This document shows positions 26,674 through 36,624 of a stretch of DNA of 64,000 nucleotides, piece by piece. Source of the DNA: JAGDZR01 sp049115695 (GTDB lineage: Bacteria; Bacteroidota; Bacteroidia; Cytophagales; Cyclobacteriaceae); contig JAGDZR010000012.1 in NCBI GenBank assembly GCA_049115695.1, positions 248,001 to 312,000 on the forward strand, written 5' to 3'. Position numbers and translations under genes: made by a program. How positions within the stretch are numbered: position 1 is the stretch's first letter; every line of letters begins with the position of its first letter. The notes below the pieces were generated by a model. The model was not told where the DNA came from, did not search any database, and worked only from the letters and a program-made list of their open reading frames with translations.

Positions 26674-28026
26674 TCACTTTATACTATTCAAATATTTTTC
26701 TAACATCGTGTAACCACCTTGGCCGATATTGTTTCGGTCATTTGGATCGGTGGGATCTAAATCATGCTGGCTTTCCCATTCATCAGGCATGCCATCTTGA
26801 TCGCTATCGAGTAAAGGAGTAGCTGTTATTAGTTCCGTCCACCCACCGACTTGATTTTGGCTATTGATGATCTTTCCTTTTCGGTTTTTGACATCATTTA
26901 CAATTCTTTCATCATGAAGGTCTCTTTTTGGTAGTGTTGCGCCTCCTTCATTCAAAACTCGATGATAGGCTAGCTCTGCATCTTCAGTTTTGATAGGACC
27001 TCTTTCGAACGGAATCCTCTTCTTGTACTTGGAAATAATGTCAGCGGTCCATTCTTTCTTAAATTTCACAAGCGTCCATTGATCATCAGGCATTTTACCA
27101 TCGTAGTAATTGCCTTCAAAGTAGGACTTATTAAAAGGGGAACCTGTTGAGTAAGCAATGCCATTATTTTTCGAATTTTTCCCAGGAATCAGGTAATTAT
27201 TGACATAGTTAAGTCGTGTGGTACTTTCACTATCGGCATTATAACCAGCATGATTATCTCCCCAGTTATACATTACGTTGTTTCTGAAATCAAGTAATAA
27301 GCCTAGTGAATCTTCACTGTACGGATTTGTGTTGTAGTTGCCAGGACGAGGATTTCGACGATAGTTATGTGCATACAGGTTGTGATGATAAGAATATCGA
27401 GCGTTTTCAGTACCTCGAATTAAAGAGCCATAGCCATGTCCATCTACATTAAGGCCTTCAGTGATGAAACACCATTGAACGGTAACATTGGTTAGTGTTG
27501 GTTCTCGAGTAGAGGAGGAGAGGACTTCATCCAGACTCCAGCTTGCTGAACAATGGTCGACAATGATGTTTTCCCCTTTAGAAATATCTATTGCGTCTTT
27601 TCCTTGTTTACTACCTATACCATGGAGACCATCACCAAGCCTTACTCGGAGGTATCTGATGATCACATCATTCGTGGCGATTCGAAGGGTTTCACCTTTT
27701 AAACAAATACCGTCTCCTGGCGCTGTTTGCCCTGCAATCGTAATGAATGGATTATTGACATCTAATCTGTCACTGAGTTCGATCGTTCCTGATATTTGGA
27801 AAATGACAGTTCTTGGACCCGTCTGTTCAATTGCCCAGCGGAGACTTCCTGGGCCAGCGTCATTGAGGTTAGTCACATAGATGACTTCTCCACCTCGTCC
27901 CCCTTTAGCATAAGCGCCAAACCCCTCTGCTTCAGGGAAGGCTAGGTGATATTGACTGAATAGAGGAAATGTGATTAAGAGAATTGAAAAAATAATTAGA
28001 TAAGACTTGAGGGTGATTATTTTCAT
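26674..28026 (-). CDS. Exported pectate lyase-like protein (PL1-type beta-helix)
   Basis: A 450-aa protein with a signal peptide ending FSQ. It follows the PL1 parallel beta-helix pattern of Bacteroidota: AYAKGGRGGEVIYVTNLND near the N-terminus, FQISGTIELSDRL, the WSLDEVLS block, then the rungs with YSYHHNLYAHNYRRNPRPG around residues 210-228. The last 45 residues contain the calcium-binding type-3 repeat DSDQDGMPDEWE and DPTDPNDRN. It cleaves polygalacturonate by beta-elimination, giving unsaturated oligomers that feed the two GH105-type enzymes nearby. Exact subfamily and substrate are not set. Confidence 0.88.
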   Translation of the reverse strand: MKIITLKSYLIIFSILLITFPLFSQYHLAFPEAEGFGAYAKGGRGGEVIYVTNLNDAGPGSLRWAIEQTGPRTVIFQISGTIELSDRLDVNNPFITIAGQTAPGDGICLKGETLRIATNDVIIRYLRVRLGDGLHGIGSKQGKDAIDISKGENIIVDHCSASWSLDEVLSSSTREPTLTNVTVQWCFITEGLNVDGHGYGSLIRGTENARYSYHHNLYAHNYRRNPRPGNYNTNPYSEDSLGLLLDFRNNVMYNWGDNHAGYNADSESTTRLNYVNNYLIPGKNSKNNGIAYSTGSPFNKSYFEGNYYDGKMPDDQWTLVKFKKEWTADIISKYKKRIPFERGPIKTEDAELAYHRVLNEGGATLPKRDLHDERIVNDVKNRKGKIINSQNQVGGWTELITATPLLDSDQDGMPDEWESQHDLDPTDPNDRNNIGQGGYTMLEKYLNSIK

Positions 28027-28115
28027 AGCTTAAATATTGTATTGTAAATAGATATAAAACAACACATAACGATCAATTACATGTCGTTATCCTATTTGCT
28101 TGATTAAGTCAAAAA

Positions 28116-28139
28116 AGGCGCATGAATGCTCATGCGCCT
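28116..28139 (-). terminator. Rho-independent terminator after the 28167 gene
   Basis: A perfect 10-bp stem (AGGCGCATGA / TCATGCGCCT) with a 4-base loop. The plus-strand A run at 28111-28116 becomes a T run on the minus strand, so it ends transcripts coming from the GH105-type lipoprotein gene. Confidence 0.85.
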
Positions 28140-28166
28140 AAAACCAATTGTACTAACTAAAGTGTA

Positions 28167-29390
28167 TCAAGGATTGCTAACTAACTTTTCATATTCAATA
28201 GCTGCCATGATGAATGGTCCAACTCCTTTTGGATCATTGTCTCTTATGATTTCTCCGACATAATACTCGTAGGAGCCATCGCGATAGGGATCTCCACCCA
28301 GTCCTGCAACACCACAATTTTGGGTGAGGCTGACAGATCCATCAGTATTCGTTTTGATGAACTGTTTATTTACACCTTCAAAGGCACTTTTTGCTGCTGA
28401 GGTATAGTCAGCATTCAGATATCCTTTGTTGATGGATTTAATCAGGAAATAACTAAACATACTAGAGCAAGAGGCTTCAAGGTAATTGTCTTTTTGTCCT
28501 CCCATGTCCAGTATTTGCCACCAAACCCCTGTTTCATCATCCTGATAGATGATAAGTCCTTCTGCTACTTTATTGATAACAGAAATTATTTGAGGTCGGG
28601 CTTCATGATCCTCTGGAAAGTAGTCCAACATGTCAACCAGTGCCATTGCGAACCAGCCAATTGCCCTACCCCAGAAATGTGGTGAAACTCCAGTTTCCGG
28701 GTTCGACCATTTTTGTTCTTTACTTTCATCCCATCCATGATAGAACAGTTTTTTCTCCTCATTGTAGTGATGATCATTCATCAATGATACCTGGAGAAAT
28801 ACTGTTTCAAACAATTCAGGTTCATTCATTTCTAGCGCGTATTGAGCTAAAAAAGGAGATCCCATGTATAAACCATCCAGCCACATCTGATAAGGATATC
28901 TCTTTTTATGCCAAAAACCCCCTTCAGACGTTTTTGGATGGTTTTTCATTTGTGTACGCAAGAGTTCAATAGCCTTAATGTACTTTGGATTGGGCGAAAC
29001 TTGATTGAGGGCAAATAATAGTTTGCCAGAATTAATCCTGTCAATGTTATAGTCCTCAATGTCATACGTAAGAATTTCACCTGAGTCCGTAATCATTGAA
29101 TCGGCATAGGACTTGGCGTAGGTTAACAGTGCTTGATCTCCAGTCTCTTGCCATGCTTTGAACATGGAAAGACAGAGGAGTCCGTTCGTGTATTCCCACT
29201 TCGGTGTTTCCCGAAAATCAATCAATCTAGGATCGGGAGTTCTTCGCATTTCGCTTTTAGCCAAACGTAAGTAAATTGGTTTTTCTGGTTGTGTCTTGCT
29301 ACCTGCTTCAGCACTGTGTACTGCATCAGAGCAGGAGAAGGCCAGGGTCATAAGGATGACCAGTCCACTAATTCTTATCAAGGCTTTCAT
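28167..29390 (-). CDS. GH88/GH105-type unsaturated glycuronyl hydrolase, lipoprotein
   Basis: A 407-aa protein with a signal ending in LAFSC (C20), a probable lipoprotein. Barrel motifs LWLDGLYMGSPF-like (YQMWLDGLYMGSPFLA), HFWGRAIGWFAMALVDML and LEASCSSMFSYFLIKSI match the family that removes unsaturated uronic acids after lyase action. It is separate from the susCD unit by a terminator and a 49-bp gap, yet on the same strand. It is diverged from the paralog at 24757, so the two may act on different oligomers or in different compartments. Confidence 0.9.
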   Translation of the reverse strand: MKALIRISGLVILMTLAFSCSDAVHSAEAGSKTQPEKPIYLRLAKSEMRRTPDPRLIDFRETPKWEYTNGLLCLSMFKAWQETGDQALLTYAKSYADSMITDSGEILTYDIEDYNIDRINSGKLLFALNQVSPNPKYIKAIELLRTQMKNHPKTSEGGFWHKKRYPYQMWLDGLYMGSPFLAQYALEMNEPELFETVFLQVSLMNDHHYNEEKKLFYHGWDESKEQKWSNPETGVSPHFWGRAIGWFAMALVDMLDYFPEDHEARPQIISVINKVAEGLIIYQDDETGVWWQILDMGGQKDNYLEASCSSMFSYFLIKSINKGYLNADYTSAAKSAFEGVNKQFIKTNTDGSVSLTQNCGVAGLGGDPYRDGSYEYYVGEIIRDNDPKGVGPFIMAAIEYEKLVSNP

Positions 29391-29403
29391 AAATTAAAAA
29401 ATT

Positions 29404-29431
29404 TGGGTGCCTTGAGCGATCAAGGCACCCA
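29404..29431 (-). terminator. Rho-independent terminator after susD
   Basis: A perfect 12-bp stem (TGGGTGCCTTGA / TCAAGGCACCCA) with a 4-base loop; minus-strand transcription then meets a T run. It stands between susD and the GH105-type gene and so ends, or attenuates, the susCD transcript. Confidence 0.85.
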
Positions 29432-29439
29432 GGTATGAC

Positions 29440-31062
29440 TTAATTGTAGGCAGGATTTTGCGTGAAACCCTTGTTACTATTCAAATCCAACGCTTCCTGA
29501 GGGATAGGACGAAGTATTTTTTGCTCTCCATTTGCTCCATCAAAATTGCTCAACTCAATCCAAGGATTATGTGCTGAAGCTCTTTCAATAAGTTTTCCTG
29601 TTCGCTTCAGATCAAACCATCTTTTATACTCACCAATTAACTCTCGTGCTCTTTCATCTAAGATCACATCAATATCAATGGCAGTTAGATCGGCAACTCC
29701 GGCTCTTGCTCTCACCACATTTAATCTACTCAAAGCGGTCGCATTGTCTCCTGCTCCAAGATGAGCTTCTGCTGCTAATAAGTAGACATCACCTAATCTG
29801 GAAACCACAAAGTCGCGTGTGCTGGTTCTTCTGTTGGAGCCATCAGAGGCAAAAGAGGAGGTAGGATCATCAAATTTCTTCACAACAATCGTGTTGAAAT
29901 TGTTAGAGATATCTGCTCCCTCTGGATAAATGGTCTCATATGCATGGTACTCGGTGTTCGGGTTCGCCGCTATATAGGCATCTCTGTCAGCATCAGTAAA
30001 CCAAGATGGTTCATAGAAGTGAGCCACAGATAGTGACGAGCGATCTGCAACGTCCCAATAATCATAGTATCTGTCATAAATCTCAGTCATGAAAGTGCCT
30101 TCCCATCTTTCGTCTCCTTGCTCAAAAAGATCAAGCGTAAATTGATGAGGGCACAGACTGTAAGATTTGAAAGGTGCATTTCCAGCTACTTCAGATCCAC
30201 CTAGATAAGAGCCGTGAAAATTTTGCTGTTGTGAACCTTTTGGGTTGTCAGCCGGGCCAATTGAACCACCGTCAAACTGTACAGAAAAAATTACTTCTTC
30301 GTTCATGTCATTGCCAGGCATCCATAGCTCCTCAAATGAAAGATTCAAAGCTTGTCCACCAATAACACCATCGAGAATGGATGAGGCAGTAGAGAAATCG
30401 GAACCACTACCAAATGACTCATATGCTCGTGTTAGGTAAACCTGACCTAACAAACTTTGAACAGCTCTTTGATTTACTCTTCCGCTGAAAGCACCTGATT
30501 CAACAAGGTTCTGTGCTTCTTCAAGATCAGCAATAATCTGAGTGTAAATCTCAGCTTCAGAATTTCTATCGAAGCTGGTTACCGCCTCCTGAATTGGTTC
30601 CGTAAGGAGTGTTACACCACCGTAAGATTGAACTAACAAGAAATAAGCATTAGCTCGCATGTATAGCAGTTCTCCTCTTCTTACTGATAAAGTAGATACA
30701 GATTCTGTCAAGTCATTGTAGTAGAGCCCCAGATTGGCCGCACCAATAGCTTGAAACGCCTCATTGTAAATGAAGTTTGCTCCACTACTTGATGGGTTTA
30801 ACTCCGTGTACATGCTTAAACCATCTGGTCCAGCACCTCTGCCTGCAGAATATAAATCGGTACCTGACATGAACATCCATGGAGACTGCCCATAAATTTC
30901 ACGCAATTGAGCATAATTAGAGTTAATTAATGACTCATATCCATCAGCTGTCACATAGAATGTTTCGGCTGTTACGTTTGCATTGTTTTCTTCATCAAGG
31001 AAGTCTTCACATCCACTGAATATGATCAGAGACAATGCTAGTATAAATGTATTTTTTATCAT
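29440..31062 (-). CDS. susD-like: SusD/RagB-family outer-membrane glycan-binding lipoprotein
   Basis: A 540-aa lipoprotein with lipobox IFSGC (C18) and the SusD start CEDFLDEENNANVTAETFY. TPR-like helices around residues 130-260 (RRGELLYMRANAYFLLVQSYGG, broken here into the known family blocks) and the C-terminal RARELIGEYKRWFDLKRTG-type segment complete the fold. It lies 11 bp after susC. Together they form an outer-membrane transporter that binds oligosaccharides and passes them to the periplasm. Its ligand is inferred to be the pectin-derived oligomers released by the surrounding enzymes. Confidence 0.95.
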   Translation of the reverse strand: MIKNTFILALSLIIFSGCEDFLDEENNANVTAETFYVTADGYESLINSNYAQLREIYGQSPWMFMSGTDLYSAGRGAGPDGLSMYTELNPSSSGANFIYNEAFQAIGAANLGLYYNDLTESVSTLSVRRGELLYMRANAYFLLVQSYGGVTLLTEPIQEAVTSFDRNSEAEIYTQIIADLEEAQNLVESGAFSGRVNQRAVQSLLGQVYLTRAYESFGSGSDFSTASSILDGVIGGQALNLSFEELWMPGNDMNEEVIFSVQFDGGSIGPADNPKGSQQQNFHGSYLGGSEVAGNAPFKSYSLCPHQFTLDLFEQGDERWEGTFMTEIYDRYYDYWDVADRSSLSVAHFYEPSWFTDADRDAYIAANPNTEYHAYETIYPEGADISNNFNTIVVKKFDDPTSSFASDGSNRRTSTRDFVVSRLGDVYLLAAEAHLGAGDNATALSRLNVVRARAGVADLTAIDIDVILDERARELIGEYKRWFDLKRTGKLIERASAHNPWIELSNFDGANGEQKILRPIPQEALDLNSNKGFTQNPAYN

Positions 31063-31073
31063 TTTCTTACAAC

Positions 31074-34000
31074 TTAAAATTTAAGACTTAACCCTCCTTG
31101 ATAGATGATGTTACTCACCCTGGAAATATTGTATGATGCCTCGATATACTCCGGATCATATCCATCATAATCTGTGAATACGAATGGATTAAGCACATTG
31201 AAATAGATTCTCAATTGATTCGCATTGATCACGTCCAATACAGATGTAGGAATGGTGTATCCCAATGAAATATTGTTGATTTTCACATAGGATCCATCTC
31301 TATAATAGCCTACTCTTTCACCATCGCTGTTTTGTCCATTTCTCCAGTAGGTACCCATGTTTCTAGGTTGAGGGTATTCATTTGAAGCTTGAGGCTCGAC
31401 ACCATAAGGGTTCTCAGGAATGTACCAATCAATGTCAAGTTTTTGTCTGCCTCTATCACGAGTATTGGTGAAGTTTGCGTGGAAGCGACTATAGCCGAAT
31501 ACACCTTGAACAATGTTGGTTGTTAGACCAAAATCAAAGTTTTTGAAAGTCAGTCGTGAAATTACACCTCCGGTCCAGGTTGGATCAGGAGAGCCAAGGA
31601 ATATTCGATCATCATCAGGGCTTAGTACGCCATCATTATTCTGGTCAACTACTTTACCTTGTCCTTCACTTTGATTGTAAGAATCGGCCACATCCGCCTC
31701 ATTTGCTTGCCAAACTCCATCTGCTTCAAAATTGTACTTTACATCTATTGGTTGTCCTATGAACCAACCATTTCCAATATCATCGACTTCTGTCTGACCA
31801 TAAAGAGATACTACTTCATTTTTATTGGCTGTAACAGTGAAGGTTGTTTCCCATGTCAAATCACTTGTCTGAACGTTGGTAGTTGTCAAGGCCAACTCTA
31901 TTCCAGAATTCCTAATAGATCCAGCATTAGCTATGATGTCGGTAAAACCAACTTCCTTAGGCAATCTTTGTTTCATTAATACATCATCAGAGAGCCTGTT
32001 GTACAGATCAAGTGATCCCGTTACACGATAGTTGAACAGACCAAAATCCAATCCAGCATTAAATTCCTTGGTTTTTTCCCAGGTCAAAGCCTTGTTTGAC
32101 AGAGCACCAGGATACCATCCATTTGATGAAGATCCGTTGAAATCGTACAGCCTCTGATTCGTCAGCACATTGGTTGAACTATATGCACTAATGTTACTAT
32201 TGCCTGTTGTACCATAGCTAAGTCTCAATTTTAGAGTAGAAATAGGACTCACAGAACTTAAGAATGATTCATTGCTAAGTTTCCATCCAAGGGCTACTGA
32301 GGGGAAAGCATTCCACTTCAGATCATCGGCTAAGACAGAAGAACCATCCCAACGATTTGATACTGTCACTAAATATTTGTCATTAAAGGAGTAAATGGCT
32401 CTTAATGCATAAGATAAAAGTTGTGTTTTTTGAAAATCACTCTCCAAATAATAGCTTGACTGTAAGCCAGATGCGACATTATAGAAATCAGTTTCAAATG
32501 GTTGATTGTTAGAAGACATAAAAGACTCCTCTGTGCGATTGACGAAAACACTGTTTAGCCCTAAGACTTGCAAAGAGTGTCCGTTAAAACTCTTAGAATA
32601 GTCAATTTGGTTATCCCATGAGTAATTATAATTTTCATAGTTAAACACCTCAGAAGAAGCCAGGTTGTTATTGCCCCTGCCGTTATTGGTTAATACACCC
32701 CATGACTTACCTCTTCGATACGAATTTAAGCCTGCAGAAAGTGTTGATTTGACACTTAATCCTTCAATGATTTCATATTGTAAGTAGGTTGAACTCAAAA
32801 CATTGAAACGTCTTGTGTTGTCTCTTGAATTGGCGATTTCCAATAATGGATTGTATGTACTAGTCTTGTTAAGTACATAGCTGCTTGATCCAAAATTGGA
32901 AGGGGTTTGTAGTTTACCCGGCTGAGGGAATAATTCACCTTCAATGTCGTTTCCATTCTCATCTACAGCCCAAGGGTGCAGGAATGGGTTCAGTCTAAAG
33001 GCTTCTCTCATTGCTACATCACTACCTCTCTCGTTATCTGTTTTTGTGAAAACAATGGAACTTCCAGCTTTAAGCTTGGAGGTAATCTCCTGAGCAATAT
33101 TTAAACGAGCTGTTACCTTGTCAAGCCCTTCGTTTTCGATGTTTCCTGTTTCAGTCTGATATCCTAAACCAAGAGAGTACGCTGAGTTGCCATTTCTGTG
33201 TGAAATATTAACATTGTTGTTTGATTGCATGCCATCCTGAAGGACAGCATCATACCAATCAAAGCCATCGAGTTCTTCGAACCTTCTTCTCAACACAGAG
33301 TTAGAGCTAGGATTGGCAACTGAGTTATAGAATTCTTCGGGATTGGTAACCGTATTTGGATTTACGGTTGCTATGTAAGCCGACATATGATAATGTCTCC
33401 ACTTCTCCGGACTCATCATCTGAGGAAGTCTTGCCGGTTTTTTTGTTCCAAAGAAACTATTGAAAGTAATCGACGTTCCGGAAGGAACATTTACTCCTCC
33501 TTTTGTCTGTACAATTACTACCCCATTGGTACCTCTTGACCCATAAATAGCAGCAGATGCAGCATCTTTCAATACATCAATTTTGGCTATGTCATTAGGG
33601 TTAAGGAAATCGATGTTATCCGTCACCACTCCATCTACTACAAAAAGTGGAGAGTTGTTACTTTGGAAAGTACCCTTACCACGTACCACAATTGAAATCG
33701 GATCTCCAACACGACCGGTTGAGTTCGAAATTTGAACTCCGGGCATACTTCCCTGGATACCCTGTATTGGGTTCGTAAAACCTCTCTCTGTAATGGTTTT
33801 TTCGTTTACACTTGCGATAGCTCCAGTTAGATCTGACTTCTTTTGAGTACCATACCCAACAACCACGATTTCCTGAAGTGCTTCAGTGTCGTAATCAAGC
33901 GAAATGGTAAAAGAAGTTTGTCCATTAAGTTGGACAGTTTCAGTTCCAAAACCAACGAAACTTACTGTCAAACTTTTTGATTCAGTTGGTACTTCCAAAG

Positions 34001-34202
34001 TGAAGTTTCCATCAATATCCGTAACAGTACCATTGCTAGTACCATCCGCTAGGACGGTGGCTCCAGGAAGACCTACTCCATCAGGATCCTTAACGGTCCC
34101 GGAAATAGACGTCTGCGCAAAGGTCGCCACTGATAGAAATATCAGCGCGAGACCCATGGTCTTCTTTATCAGACGATGATCAATTAGTAATCTTCTCATC
34201 AT
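31074..34202 (-). CDS. susC-like: SusC/RagA-family TonB-dependent outer-membrane transporter
   Basis: A 1042-aa protein with a signal peptide ending TFAQ, a carboxypeptidase-regulatory-like domain (residues 32-105, SISGTVKDPDGVGLPGAT), the TonB-box and plug region starting EIVVVGYGTQKKSDLTG, and a 22-strand barrel to the C-terminal aromatic residue (GGLSLKF). The short linker has no STN domain, so no anti-sigma signalling is expected from it. It pairs with susD directly downstream. The promoter lies in the 338-bp gap upstream. Confidence 0.96.
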   Translation of the reverse strand: MMRRLLIDHRLIKKTMGLALIFLSVATFAQTSISGTVKDPDGVGLPGATVLADGTSNGTVTDIDGNFTLEVPTESKSLTVSFVGFGTETVQLNGQTSFTISLDYDTEALQEIVVVGYGTQKKSDLTGAIASVNEKTITERGFTNPIQGIQGSMPGVQISNSTGRVGDPISIVVRGKGTFQSNNSPLFVVDGVVTDNIDFLNPNDIAKIDVLKDAASAAIYGSRGTNGVVIVQTKGGVNVPSGTSITFNSFFGTKKPARLPQMMSPEKWRHYHMSAYIATVNPNTVTNPEEFYNSVANPSSNSVLRRRFEELDGFDWYDAVLQDGMQSNNNVNISHRNGNSAYSLGLGYQTETGNIENEGLDKVTARLNIAQEITSKLKAGSSIVFTKTDNERGSDVAMREAFRLNPFLHPWAVDENGNDIEGELFPQPGKLQTPSNFGSSSYVLNKTSTYNPLLEIANSRDNTRRFNVLSSTYLQYEIIEGLSVKSTLSAGLNSYRRGKSWGVLTNNGRGNNNLASSEVFNYENYNYSWDNQIDYSKSFNGHSLQVLGLNSVFVNRTEESFMSSNNQPFETDFYNVASGLQSSYYLESDFQKTQLLSYALRAIYSFNDKYLVTVSNRWDGSSVLADDLKWNAFPSVALGWKLSNESFLSSVSPISTLKLRLSYGTTGNSNISAYSSTNVLTNQRLYDFNGSSSNGWYPGALSNKALTWEKTKEFNAGLDFGLFNYRVTGSLDLYNRLSDDVLMKQRLPKEVGFTDIIANAGSIRNSGIELALTTTNVQTSDLTWETTFTVTANKNEVVSLYGQTEVDDIGNGWFIGQPIDVKYNFEADGVWQANEADVADSYNQSEGQGKVVDQNNDGVLSPDDDRIFLGSPDPTWTGGVISRLTFKNFDFGLTTNIVQGVFGYSRFHANFTNTRDRGRQKLDIDWYIPENPYGVEPQASNEYPQPRNMGTYWRNGQNSDGERVGYYRDGSYVKINNISLGYTIPTSVLDVINANQLRIYFNVLNPFVFTDYDGYDPEYIEASYNISRVSNIIYQGGLSLKF

Positions 34203-34540
34203 AGTTCAATATTTAAATTAAAACTTGCCTGGTTCTATTGGTTTAGCAGGCTCCACACAAATGTGATGAAAGAGTGGACTAAGCAGTATTCAAAAATGAT
34301 CATCTACTATTCATTTTTCAGAAATTACCCCATTTTTTGTTTAAGAGGTGTTTTTGAGTAAAAAAGCGAAATGCTTTAATGAAAAAGCAGAATAGTAAAA
34401 CAGAAATAAACACACCATTTGTTTTACTAAAGTACTACTCAACTATAAACACACATCTTTTCAACATTTTCTTTGAGAAAGAGACATCTCGTGTTAGATT
34501 CAAGCTCCAAATTTTACTAAATGAGATACACAACTACTAA
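34203..34540. other. Gene-free divergent region upstream of susC
   Basis: This 338-bp AT-rich gap separates susC (minus) from the 34541 gene (plus). It should carry both promoters. I found no clean TTTG/TAnnTTTG pair on either strand and no ORF or RNA gene that I can support. Confidence 0.4.
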
Positions 34541-35212
34541 ATGGAACAATTTTTCTTAAAGAGGTTTGAGAAAAAGTCAGCATCAGAATTAAAGCAAATA
34601 ATAGATAGTCCAACAGCCTACCAACCTGAGGCTGTAACAGCTGCTATGAAATTGCTGGATCAATTGCACAACCAGCCAATTGAGATTGATACTCAAATTA
34701 CTGTAAACAAATTGCAGAAGGAACAATCTGTCGCTGAGAAGGAATCTGGATTGGTAATGTCCCAGAGTTTCGATTTGAACTTTTTTAGGAATACATATCG
34801 ACCGCAGGCATTTTTCTCAACCTTAACACTCGCATGCTTATTTCATGCATTTCATGAGACGATCAAATTCTACTCTAACGAACGATGGGTTGAAGGGAGG
34901 TTAGAGGACTTTATGTGGTACGGGACCCTAGTAGCATTGATCTTAAATCATGCGTTTTTCAAAGTTGATATTGGTACTTCTAATAACCTGATAGGAAGGG
35001 TGATCAACGATATCATATTATTGGCATTGATGGTCGTTGTGCGTTACATATATGTTTTGGTATTTGGATATAGCTGGACTTTTGATTTTGATGCAGAGGT
35101 GGGTGGGTTCATTTTTCTAATGTTGTTTTTCCTGATCGTTCTTTTCGCATTTGAAGGAATCATTGCGGCAATAAAGGTGCTTCTAAGATGGGTGAGATGG
35201 GAGGTTTTGTAA
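34541..35212 (+). CDS. Unknown membrane protein
   Basis: A 223-aa protein. Residues 1-60 are soluble and helical (ELKQIIDSPTAYQPEAVTAAMKLL, a pattern seen in short N-terminal repeats of Bacteroidota membrane proteins). Then about four to five membrane segments follow (near residues 88-105, 125-142, 150-170, 185-210). I do not recognise a family. The 3' end overlaps the next gene by 25 bp, so the two are probably co-expressed. Confidence 0.7.
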   Translation: MEQFFLKRFEKKSASELKQIIDSPTAYQPEAVTAAMKLLDQLHNQPIEIDTQITVNKLQKEQSVAEKESGLVMSQSFDLNFFRNTYRPQAFFSTLTLACLFHAFHETIKFYSNERWVEGRLEDFMWYGTLVALILNHAFFKVDIGTSNNLIGRVINDIILLALMVVVRYIYVLVFGYSWTFDFDAEVGGFIFLMLFFLIVLFAFEGIIAAIKVLLRWVRWEVL

Positions 35213-36594
35213 AGTTTAAAATCATTCTGCTGGGTGCTTCTATAAGTATTCTCTCCTTAATTCCTTTCTTAAAGAGTAACTTCAATGCTCCTGTAACCAT
35301 CAATAAATGGAGACAATTGAGTTGGGACGATTTCCAGGGATTTGTAAAGCCATTTACAGGATGGGGTGCTGGTATTAGCAGCAATGTCTATTTGGAACAA
35401 GACTCTATCACAAACGATTATTGGGCCTATGCAGGACAAAATAATCAACAGTCTTGGGTCAAATCCAGTTCTCTGGAATCCGAAGATGTACTTAATCACG
35501 AACAATACCATTTTAATATTACAGAGTATCATTCCAGATTGATGAATGAAGAATTGAAAAAGCACCCAGATTGGTCTTATGAAGAAATGGTAGAAAGGTT
35601 GTTTGAGATCAGGGGAGATCTGGATAGGATGCAGGATGATTATGACAATGAGTCAGATCATAACCTTAATCGTTCAATGCAGAGAAGATGGGAGTTTATG
35701 ATTGATTCAATGCTATTCTCAAAGTCTGAAGAATCGTTCTTATATGCTGACTATTTTGGAGGAGCACAGGTCTTTTTTCCTCGAACACCAGATTCTCGTA
35801 CCGGTTCGAATTTTGATCTAGGTTGTTCATACCGAACACACGAATTAGTGGATTATGGAATGTCGTTTGCGATGGTTGTTTTTCAATATGAAGGAGGTTT
35901 AGTTGAGCATACACTCCTTGATGACTTAATAACTTATTATCGATCTGACAGTGTGGATTTGGTAAATTTTATTGTCGATTCTTCACAAGTCAATTGGGCT
36001 GCAGAGGTTGTTGCTAGAGATACTGTTGCTGAGCATAAATTATTCCATAATTGGATATACAATGGTGATTACCTCTACAAGATTATGGCCACTTATTCCT
36101 ACAGCACTGGTGACACTGTTGGGTACGAATTGAATGCCAGATCCTTTATCAATTCAATTGAGTTGTTTGATAATAGGGATTACTGGGTGAATGAATTCGC
36201 TGAAGATACTGTTCCGGTGTATCATGAGGTAACCAGCAGTATCTCTGACCCTGAAGAAGTAACTGGAGGATGTATCACTTATGCTGAGTACAATAAGGGG
36301 CCGCATGGTTTTACAGCATCTCCGATTCCATTTGATCAGGGATTGTTGATCCCATATTACGTAACCTCTCATCTGGATAGCTTAGTTGACGAAAGCATAC
36401 TATTAATCAATGATGACTTGTATACAATAAAGGCGGAGTGCTCACCCTGTTTGTTCCATGTACCGAAAGCGAAGATTCCAGATAATGTTAATGATATAAG
36501 AATTGGGCATTTCCTGAAAAATGACACAATAAAGGGGTGTCACGAGATGTATTATCAAGGAATCGAAACCTGGAATAGGTCTTTAACTCAATAG
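35188..36594 (+). CDS. Unknown protein with HEXXH motif, DUF922-like start
   Basis: A 468-aa protein with an N-terminal membrane or signal segment (residues 10-28). It begins WRQLSWDDFQGFV, as in the DUF922 family of predicted zinc-dependent proteases, and has HEQYH (H104-E105, H108), a clean HEXXH zinc motif. The remaining 330 residues have no family I can name; four Cys near the C-terminus (positions about 360, 420-425, 455) may form disulfides. A second start (ATG at 35197) is possible. The start inside the 34541 gene suggests translational coupling. Confidence 0.65.
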   Translation: MGEMGGFVKFKIILLGASISILSLIPFLKSNFNAPVTINKWRQLSWDDFQGFVKPFTGWGAGISSNVYLEQDSITNDYWAYAGQNNQQSWVKSSSLESEDVLNHEQYHFNITEYHSRLMNEELKKHPDWSYEEMVERLFEIRGDLDRMQDDYDNESDHNLNRSMQRRWEFMIDSMLFSKSEESFLYADYFGGAQVFFPRTPDSRTGSNFDLGCSYRTHELVDYGMSFAMVVFQYEGGLVEHTLLDDLITYYRSDSVDLVNFIVDSSQVNWAAEVVARDTVAEHKLFHNWIYNGDYLYKIMATYSYSTGDTVGYELNARSFINSIELFDNRDYWVNEFAEDTVPVYHEVTSSISDPEEVTGGCITYAEYNKGPHGFTASPIPFDQGLLIPYYVTSHLDSLVDESILLINDDLYTIKAECSPCLFHVPKAKIPDNVNDIRIGHFLKNDTIKGCHEMYYQGIETWNRSLTQ

Positions 36595-36624
36595 AATTTT
36601 TCGTTCTACACTAATAATTACAAA

